Position numbers and translations under genes: made by a program. Shown here piece after piece: positions 58,831 through 64,000 of a stretch of 64,000 nt of DNA; position 1 is the stretch's first letter, and each line of letters starts with the position of its first letter. Source of the stretch: Mucilaginibacter paludis DSM 18603 (GTDB lineage: Bacteria > Bacteroidota > Bacteroidia > Sphingobacteriales > Sphingobacteriaceae); contig NZ_CM001403.1 in assembly GCF_000166195.2 (NCBI RefSeq), forward strand, positions 2,994,432 through 3,058,431, written 5' to 3'. The notes beneath the pieces are model-generated. The model had not been told where the DNA came from. It searched no databases and saw only the letters and a list, made by a program, of their open reading frames with translations.

Positions 58831-58861
58831 CGAAGTTAAGAAACTTCGGATAGCGGGGGGG
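58831..58861. repeat. Palindromic element CGAAGTTAAGAAACTTCG, copy 1
   Basis: An 8-bp perfect stem CGAAGTT(AAGA)AACTTCG followed by GATAGCGGGGGGG. Related copies lie at 60318-60337, 61087-61106 and 63746-63764. Confidence 0.75.
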
Positions 58862-58921
58862 CTTATCACTATCTTTGAAATTATTTTTGTCTATATTTAC
58901 CAATATAACAATCAGTATAAT

Positions 58922-59137
58922 ATGAAAAATCACATAGAAGAAGGTGACTATGTTAGACACATTAATCCTACAATAAATGGTGGATTACAAATGAGTGTTC
59001 TTGAAATACATGAAAATGGAATTCAAGCAAAGTGCTCTCATTTTAGTGGTGCAGAGGCAATTCATCGAGAAGATTGGTTTTCTTTAGAAGATTTGATATT
59101 AGTTACAAAAGGAGATGGTGGATTTTCTGGCAATTAA
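58922..59137 (+). CDS. YodC-like (DUF2158) small protein
   Basis: 71 residues. The start 'EEGDYVRHINPTINGGLQMSVLEIHENGIQAKCSHF' matches the DUF2158/YodC family, a short SH3-like barrel with the G-D-x-V-x-x pattern and a Gly-Gly-x-x-Met-x-V segment; 'HREDWFSLEDLILV' closes the domain. Function unknown; such genes are frequent in mobile or accessory regions. A TATCTTTG -7 box lies at 58870-58877, 45 bases upstream. Confidence 0.75.
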   Translation: MKNHIEEGDYVRHINPTINGGLQMSVLEIHENGIQAKCSHFSGAEAIHREDWFSLEDLILVTKGDGGFSGN

Positions 59138-59379
59138 TTACACTGGTAACCCCAAATAAAATGAACATTTCAATATAAATCAGAAAAGAAAGATTGCCAG
59201 TTTATAACTTTATAAAAGTTATTGAATAAAATAATATGGTTCTTGGTGAACTGAATTTGATAGGGTGAATAATTCATAAGGTTTGAAGTGTGGAATGACC
59301 TGGTTTAGTTTTTTTACCCCCCCCATTATGTCACTTGATCCGTTATATGTAGAATGTTTTTAAACAAAGAACCCCAAAG

Positions 59380-59500
59380 TTGTAGCTTCAGGGTTATTTG
59401 CTTATATTTGCATATAACTGTAAAGACAGTTAATACGTAGCCATTTGGACGGGGTTGGGAGTGTTCACTTGTTTGATAGACCGGTATCCTCTCAATTCCC
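59380..59500 (+). ncRNA. Candidate small RNA: consensus promoter plus two stem-loops
   Basis: TTG (59380-59382), a 20-base spacer and TATATTTG (59403-59410) form a good Bacteroidota promoter. No ORF of note follows; instead there is a 7-bp perfect hairpin TAACTGT(AAAG)ACAGTTA (59415-59432) and a longer stem in which GGGGTTGGGAG (59451-59461) pairs with CTCTCAATTCCC (59489-59500) with G-U pairs and one bulge. No known RNA family recognised. No clear terminator, so the 3' end is open. Confidence 0.3.
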
Positions 59501-59645
59501 ATATTGGCAATTGCAAATTATGTTTTTCTCTTCCTTTTTGCTGTATATACTATTTGTACTGTTGCTATAGCATCTTCTTTGAAGGAAGAATTTACTTTCG
59601 TTACTATTGATAATTGAAATCCTTCTTAACTTCTCTTAACTCTTC

Positions 59646-59885
59646 TTGAGCAAAGATATAACAAAATGTTTCAAAGTGAAACATTTGGAACTAATTTTCT
59701 TGTTGCTCTTGCTGGTTTCGTTGCATTTCCTGTTCTTTCTGTTTTTCTTTTTCTTCTTGTTCTTCCTATTGTTCTTGTTACTAAGTTTTAAATACTATGC
59801 GTACTCCTCGTTACTATCTATTCAGATTATTGTGGTGACTTTCCTTATACCAATTAATTTAGCTGGCCGGCTTTCCTCATTATAA
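59646..59885. other. T-rich low-complexity stretch
   Basis: CTT/TTC-rich plus strand. The plus frame would give a Phe/Leu homopolymer-like product; the minus strand holds a 24-codon Glu/Gln/Lys-rich piece (EEQEEKEKQKEQEM...) between two stops, perhaps the tail of a lost coiled-coil gene. Bases 59886-60122 hold nothing recognised. Confidence 0.35.
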
Positions 59886-60122
59886 TAAATTACAGGCATA
59901 TATATTTGCAATCCTGATCCAGTTTTGCAATCGCCGTTTTAAGCCACTCAATAAATACATTCGGATTTTTGATTCACATGGCTGATTCGCCAAATTTGAT
60001 ATTTCTTTCGTTAAATCTGTGAGTCTTATGTGCTATCCTGTTGTTTATAGCATACATGCAGTACAAATGAGAATACTTGTCTTGAAATACATTGAGATTA
60101 GCTTCGTTAACCGAGATTTTTT

Positions 60123-60254
60123 GCCCAGTTATCCGTAGTTTGTTGTCCGAATGTCTCCGACTTCGGACGACTATGCTTACGAGTGAAAAGGGCTATTCAG
60201 CTTGGCTTGGTAATGTGTCAGTCCTGTTGTTGTACAAACCAGCCCGATAATAGG
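60123..60254 (+). repeat. Dispersed direct repeat, copy A (about 132 bp)
   Basis: It begins GCCCAGTTATCCGTAGTTTG and runs through GTGAAAAGGGCTATTCAGC and GTAATGTGTCAGTCCTG to ACAAACCAGCC. Near-identical heads occur at 60810 and 63477. An internal inverted repeat GTCCGAA...TTCGGAC is kept in this copy. Here the head is followed by a tRNA-Glu fragment instead of the ORF fragment of copies B and C. Confidence 0.85.
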
Positions 60255-60273
60255 TGTAATTAAATACAACAAT

Positions 60274-60316
60274 GGCCCGTTCGTCTATGGGTTAGGAGGT
60301 TAGATTTTCATCCTAT
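60274..60316 (+). pseudogene. Truncated tRNA-Glu (5' part, 43 bases)
   Basis: GGCCCGTTCGTCTATGGGTT and onwards matches the two intact tRNA-Glu genes through the anticodon (TTAGATTTTCAT), with four substitutions in the remainder, and stops in the 3' side of the anticodon stem, exactly where the palindrome CCGAAGTT... begins. About 12 bases of the upstream flank (AAATACA-AATG) are also shared with copy 1. T-arm and acceptor 3' strand are missing. Confidence 0.8.
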
Positions 60317-60317
60317 C

Positions 60318-60337
60318 CCGAAGTTAAGAAACTTCGG
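60318..60337. repeat. Palindromic element CCGAAGTTAAGAAACTTCGG, copy 2
   Basis: A perfect hairpin, CCGAAGTT(AAGA)AACTTCGG, that abuts the truncated tRNA-Glu and is followed by ATAGAGTGG. Confidence 0.8.
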
Positions 60338-60358
60338 ATAGAGTGGCAATTATGTCCG

Positions 60359-60757
60359 TTATCTGATTTCCGACACTTTCAATTCGAACTCCTTAATTAC
60401 GGAGTCGATATCGAACTCGAAATTCTTTGGTATATTGATAGTTAAGAATCCGCCAAAATCCACTTGCCAAAATCCTCCGCGGTTTCCAAGTTCGTCGCCA
60501 AGCATTCGGTAGTCATTAACGTTGAAATTAATTGGAAGCAGGAATCTTCGGGTAACATATTCAGAATTTTTGATGACTCTAACGATCACATGCTGGCCAT
60601 CCTGATTTAACCGCGTCTCGAATTCTGTCCCCTTGGTGAGCCGACAATCAAAAATATCATTTTCAGCCATCCTGAATCTGTTTTCGGTCAATTTCTCCAC
60701 GCATGTAGTTGTAAGAACTTTTTCTCTCTTATCGTATAATTGAATTTGTACTTCCAT
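60359..60757 (-). CDS. Hypothetical protein in a repeat-bounded segment
   Basis: 132 residues, no signal or membrane helix. 'MEVQIQLYDKREKVLTTTCVEKLTENRFRMAENDIFDCRLTKGTEFETRL' suggests a beta-rich start, and the end 'GGFWQVDFGGFLTINIPKNFEFDIDSVIKEFEL' is strand-rich too. No family recognised. It is the only gene between direct repeats A and B and runs opposite to them; AT-rich codon use fits an acquired gene. Confidence 0.65.
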   Translation of the reverse strand: MEVQIQLYDKREKVLTTTCVEKLTENRFRMAENDIFDCRLTKGTEFETRLNQDGQHVIVRVIKNSEYVTRRFLLPINFNVNDYRMLGDELGNRGGFWQVDFGGFLTINIPKNFEFDIDSVIKEFELKVSEIR

Positions 60758-60809
60758 AACTATTGAGGCAATATATAAATCTAATATAAATATTGTAGAT
60801 AATACTTTA

Positions 60810-61120
60810 CCCAGTTATCCGTAGTTTGTTGTCCGAATGTCTCCGAAATCGGACGGCTATACTTACGTGTGAAAAGGGCTATTCAGCTTGGCTTGGTAAT
60901 GTGTCAGTCCTGTTGTTGTACAAACCAGCCGAACAACAGGTTTATTTATTGATCTGATTAATACATACGAGATCTGAGTTATAATAAATTGTTAAAGCAG
61001 CATACACCCGAAGAACTTGCTGAATCGTTTGTTTTTCCTGTTAAGCCCACGCCTAAACAACAAAGAGAAACCTACAGGGGAGTTAGCCGAAGTTAAGAAG
61101 CTTCGGCTATCGGGGTTATA
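60810..61120 (+). repeat. Dispersed direct repeat, copy B (about 310 bp) with ORF fragment and palindrome
   Basis: Head as in copy A, then a second part, GTTTATTTATTGATCTGATT..., that is shared with copy C. The second part encodes a 5' gene fragment without a start codon: SYNKLLKQHTPEELAESFVF, then PVKPTPKQQRE, cut off at the palindrome CCGAAGTTAAGAAGCTTCGG (61087-61106). It is followed by CTATCGGGG. Confidence 0.85.
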
Positions 61121-61212
61121 TAATCGAATGAGTTGCTAAAAAAATCTACTGACAGAAAAACGTCACCTTTTTCGAGGTCTTGATATTCTTCAATTGTTCT
61201 CCTGATATTCAT

Positions 61213-62265
61213 TTAGTTCAGGGTTAATTGTAAGTTTACAAGGCGTTTAATTGCCGCCTTTCTGATACCCTCGTAAACATTTAAAAAAGAAGCCAATCCT
61301 ATGTAGACGAAAATGGTGCCGTCGGGCATCGTATCCATGTGAGGAAATATTTTTTTGGAGCTATCGGAAAAAGTAGCCACGGCCTGGTTGTTTTTCTCTT
61401 TCATCGATCTAATTTTATTTTCCAATTCAACCAGGGTTTGGTTGAAAAAAAGTTTCATATCCTGAAAGCCATCCGATCTTTTCATTTCATCGATTACTTG
61501 ATCGCTTGTTCTAAAGCCAATCCAAGACGGCTCAACCTCATAGGGACTTACAATTACTAATCCCATTCTGTATGTTGCCGTGTCCATTGCTTCGGCCTCT
61601 TCGTTTTTGTACCCCGTGATTTCTTTAATACAAAACTCCTGTAATTCGGACTGTTGAACCTTCTTTAATAGTTTGAATGTCTTATTAAAAGAGGTAGAAA
61701 GAAGGATTTTGTGATCCGAAAAGTCTTGTATCAAAGCGGATATTTCTTCCTGTACTGGCTCAAGATCATTTTTAATCATTAAGGATTTCATCCAGTTGGC
61801 AATTTCCAGAATTTCTCTACCGCTCGCCTCTGAGTTTGACGACCCACGACGGATGTAAATAATTCCGGCATCTATTCCTTTAAGTTTCAACGTCGCAGAC
61901 AAAGGCTCTGGGTAATACTTGATCGGAATTTCGATAATGCCAAAAAGCAGATTTCGGTAACTGAAAGTGTAACTTAGGAAATTAATTGCTGGGCCAATCT
62001 TTCCTTTTACTTTCTGCTGTAGAATAGCATCGTCGGTAAAAGAATCAATACCTACCGGGAAATTTTGACCTTCACTACTTCTGACTCCTGATATAATATA
62101 AGCAGGAACAACACGTACCGTATTGGCAAAGCTCAAAAGATCCTTAACGAACTTGGCGTCTTCGGTATCTTTGTTCAGGTCAAACCTATAGCTTTTTTCT
62201 TTAAAATCCAAGGTGTTGCTTTCGGGCGACGATAGAAGCAGTTCAAAAAAGGCAGTTGTCATCAT
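61213..62265 (-). CDS. Schlafen AlbA_2-type putative DNA-binding protein
   Basis: 350 residues from the ATG at 62265 (MMTTAFFELLLSSPESNTLDFKE); the TTG at 62280 would overlap the upstream gene. Residues 15-165 fit the AlbA_2 (PF04326) domain: 'NTLDFKEKSYRF', 'FVKDLLSFANTVRVVPAYIISGV', 'GIIEIPIKYYPEPLSATLK', 'AGIIYIRRGSSNSEASGREIL'. The C-terminal half is helical and unassigned ('LEPVQEEISALIQDFSDHKILLSTSFNKTFKLL'). AlbA_2/Schlafen proteins are regulators or nucleic-acid-binding/cleaving proteins and are common in defence loci. 12 bases after the nuclease-like gene. Confidence 0.78.
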   Translation of the reverse strand: MMTTAFFELLLSSPESNTLDFKEKSYRFDLNKDTEDAKFVKDLLSFANTVRVVPAYIISGVRSSEGQNFPVGIDSFTDDAILQQKVKGKIGPAINFLSYTFSYRNLLFGIIEIPIKYYPEPLSATLKLKGIDAGIIYIRRGSSNSEASGREILEIANWMKSLMIKNDLEPVQEEISALIQDFSDHKILLSTSFNKTFKLLKKVQQSELQEFCIKEITGYKNEEAEAMDTATYRMGLVIVSPYEVEPSWIGFRTSDQVIDEMKRSDGFQDMKLFFNQTLVELENKIRSMKEKNNQAVATFSDSSKKIFPHMDTMPDGTIFVYIGLASFLNVYEGIRKAAIKRLVNLQLTLN

Positions 62266-62276
62266 CTGGTGTATGA

Positions 62277-63182
62277 TCAAAATGGTAGGTCGTCAGCCGA
62301 GTTGTCTTTTATCGGCGGGAACGCCGCTGGCGGAAGCGATATACCGTTTACAATAAATAGGTTTAAAATATCTTCCCTATCCATAAACATGATCTGGCTC
62401 CGCTTTGACCTGTCTAATTCGTGGGCGATCCAGTTTTTGGCGTGTTTCGTTATTTCACCTCCCGCAATGATAAAAGCATGATCGACGAGCGCAGTTCGCC
62501 CCAATTCGTGGTCAAATACTTCATGTCCTAACATCATCGTCACCTGATTATGTATTTCAGCAATATTTGCATTGCCGGGCTTTCCCATACCTGCGGAATC
62601 TAATTTCCCTTTCTTCGCCTGTATCCCGAAATAAAGCACATTTTGCGTCGGCAGTACATATCTCATCCAAATATCTTTTCCATATTCGAGGGCTTTATCT
62701 TTATGACCGGCTATAGTAATGCGTTGAAAACCCATGTACCGGAATAATGGCATTAAGATCTCGCCGATAAGATCGTCTTCGGATGCCTGGTTAAGATAAC
62801 CAATCAAGAGTGCCTTCCGTTCAAGTTCCGCCTCCGAAAGTGGCCGGTGTACATTCATTTCAGGGATAGTCGAAGAGGCCCTCGGAATGATATTGACTTG
62901 GACAAGTTCTTCGCTTTCGGATCGTCGTATGGTTTCTGTAAATCTTTGTAGGAGATCATCCTCAATAGCTTTCAAGTTGCTTTTAACTGAAACGTAAGAC
63001 TTTACGTCGACTGTCACAAAAATGGTAAAATAATCGGTGCCATTATTCCAGTTATTATACCCAGTTTGCTCTATACTCAACTCTGCCTTAGTAAGTAGCG
63101 GCAGAATATGATCAGCGTTTTCGGCCTGAGCAATTTCTATTGCGGTACTAAGAACAGATTGTAGTTGGTCGTTTTTAAGCAT
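62277..63182 (-). CDS. PD-(D/E)xK restriction-endonuclease-like protein
   Basis: 301 residues. The N-terminal about 110 residues ('QTGYNNWNNGTDYFTIFVTVDVKSYVSVK') are an unassigned domain. Residues 138-215 show a Mrr-like nuclease pattern: helix with Glu140 ('LIGEILMPLFRYMGFQRITIAG'), then 'EYGKDIWMRY' (Asp170), the strand 'VLYFGIQAKKGKL' with Gln188-Ala-Lys190 in the (E/Q)xK position, and 'NIAEIHNQ'. The C-terminal part carries 'HAFIIAGGEITKHAKNWI'. Probably a DNA-acting enzyme. It forms an operon with the AlbA_2 gene, flanked by direct repeats B and C. Confidence 0.65.
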   Translation of the reverse strand: MLKNDQLQSVLSTAIEIAQAENADHILPLLTKAELSIEQTGYNNWNNGTDYFTIFVTVDVKSYVSVKSNLKAIEDDLLQRFTETIRRSESEELVQVNIIPRASSTIPEMNVHRPLSEAELERKALLIGYLNQASEDDLIGEILMPLFRYMGFQRITIAGHKDKALEYGKDIWMRYVLPTQNVLYFGIQAKKGKLDSAGMGKPGNANIAEIHNQVTMMLGHEVFDHELGRTALVDHAFIIAGGEITKHAKNWIAHELDRSKRSQIMFMDREDILNLFIVNGISLPPAAFPPIKDNSADDLPF

Positions 63183-63476
63183 AGTAGTTGGGGAATATGG
63201 TTATTTTCCGGACGTGTAATATCTGAAATTGTACCCGTATATCCAAGTATCATAACTATGATTAGAATCTTTTCATAAGTGTTTTTTTTTGTTATTTTAA
63301 ATTAAGGATCAATTTCTTGTTGTAATCCTTTAGGTAGGTTGATGAAATTTTTATCAACCACTGTTCCAAGTACGTGAGTTATCAGTGAGTAGTTCTAGAG
63401 AGCCTCTTATCAACTGATGGATATACTTATTGCAGAAAGGAGTAATCGTCTTGCCATCTGAATTGATTTCTACAAT
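63183..63476 (+). other. Gene-free interval upstream of the nuclease operon
   Basis: About 290 bases, AT-rich, no ORF of coding quality and no clear TAnnTTTG box on the minus strand. The promoter of the operon must lie here. Confidence 0.35.
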
Positions 63477-63780
63477 GCCCAGTTATCCGTAGTCTGTTGT
63501 CCGAATGTCTCCGACGAACGGCTATGCTTACCAGTGAAAAGGGCTATTCAGCTTGGCCTGGTAATGTGTCAGTCCGTTGTTGTACAAACCAGCCGGACAG
63601 CAGATTTATTTATCTGATTAACACATACGAGATATAAGTTATAAGAAATTGTTAAAGCAGCATACCCCCGAAGCACTTGCCGAATCGTTTGTTTTTCCTG
63701 TTAAGCTTACAGCTAAACAACAAAAAGAAGCCGACAGGGAGTGATCCGAAGTTAGAAACTTCGGCTATTGGGGTTTATAC
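63477..63780 (+). repeat. Dispersed direct repeat, copy C (about 304 bp) with ORF fragment and palindrome
   Basis: Same order as copy B: GCCCAGTTATCCGTAGTCTG head, GTTGTACAAACCAGCCGG, middle, ORF fragment (ISYKKLLKQHTPEALAESFV, then FPVKLTAKQQKEADRE before a TGA), and palindrome CCGAAGTTAGAAACTTCGG (63746-63764) plus CTATTGGGG. At the place of the start codon ATA is found instead of ATG. Confidence 0.85.
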
Positions 63781-63913
63781 CGTAAATTTTCGCATGCTGA
63801 TATCATTTGTTGATATACATCAACTTGATTTTAAAATGGGGAGCGTAAATTTGTTTATGGGTATTGTTACCCAATAATGATATCAGTTAATTCCCGAAAA
63901 AAAGCAAACTATA

Positions 63914-64000
63914 ATGGCAAATAAATTATTTAGCGAACTGCAAGAAATACATGTAGCCGCCTGGAATGAAAAAGATGGGGCGAAGCGGGATGAACTGCTT
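63914..64000 (+). CDS. NTF2/SnoaL-like protein, N-terminus (3' truncated by window)
   Basis: ATG at 63914; 29 codons run to the window edge. MANKLFSELQEIHVAAWNEK followed by DGAKRDELL looks like the first helix of a SnoaL-like/NTF2 family protein ('H..AWNEKD...R..LL'). Only this helix can be judged. Confidence 0.55.
   Translation, partial: MANKLFSELQEIHVAAWNEKDGAKRDELL

Noticed and set aside
59646..59885. 79-codon open frame rich in Phe and Leu
   Set aside because: The product is a near-homopolymer created by a CTT/TTC-rich stretch; no start context, no family, no protein-like composition.
60274..60337. Third functional tRNA-Glu
   Set aside because: Lacks the T-arm and acceptor 3' strand; cannot fold into a tRNA.
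58500..64000. CRISPR array or attC integron array in the repeat region
   Set aside because: Repeats are 130-310 bp, only three, with whole genes between them; no short regular spacers, no cas or integrase gene, and no RYYYAAC/GTTRRRY core sites found.

Overview
The window is chromosomal DNA from a Bacteroidota bacterium, most probably family Sphingobacteriaceae and close to Mucilaginibacter or Pedobacter. The evidence is TAnnTTTG-type -7 promoter boxes, very few Shine-Dalgarno sequences, DUF3570/DUF4266/DUF6438 families, PorT-like barrels, and GC-rich palindromic intergenic repeats with a TTTGGAGAGG or CCCCCGG core. No phage, plasmid or complete insertion sequence is visible.

Layout. 1-8.1 kb: end of an SDR/DUF2867 protein, a CBS-pair protein, a TIGR01777 epimerase, rlmI, an RluA-family pseudouridine synthase, panB, carA, a DUF6438 lipoprotein and a porin-like barrel. 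8.4-21.2 kb: GH3 hydrolase, then core information genes (radA, rng, a 29-residue ribosomal-type peptide, a TPR protein, HU, mutY, ssb), a dipeptidyl-peptidase IV and a serine hydrolase. 21.7-27.5 kb: a response regulator/sensor kinase pair, four 11-bp-phased repeats upstream of a -7 box, the Mg2+ P-type ATPase gene mgtA, and three micro-ORFs joined to mgtA and to each other by stop/start overlaps. 28.1-37.5 kb: a fatty acid desaturase, then an envelope thiol-redox/flavin cluster (thioredoxin, a broken DUF4266 gene, a DsbD N-domain protein, DsbD, TrxB, ApbE, an intact DUF4266, DUF3570, a truncated DUF2147), then a sterol-desaturase-like protein. 38.3-51.5 kb: hemW, fasciclin, JmjC-like cupin, SnoaL-like, fructokinase, a vWA/AAA pair, a phosphoesterase/UbiA-like/methyltransferase run, and an M20 hydrolase.

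51.6-58.2 kb is a compact six-gene minus-strand operon: DUF427, a MerA-like flavoprotein disulfide reductase, an ABC ATPase, a fused permease/solute-binding protein, egtB and egtD. It reads as ergothioneine synthesis coupled to an EgtUV-like transporter, and the solute-binding domain of that transporter is circularly permuted. Two tRNA-Glu genes follow. After them comes an accessory region (58.8-64 kb) with a truncated tRNA-Glu copy, three direct repeats of about 130-310 bp that bracket cargo genes, palindromic CCGAAGTT...AACTTCGG elements, and a two-gene Schlafen-AlbA_2/nuclease-like operon that may be a defence system. The strongest leads are the mgtA micro-ORF chain with its phased operator, the permuted transporter in the egt operon, and the repeat-delimited cassettes.
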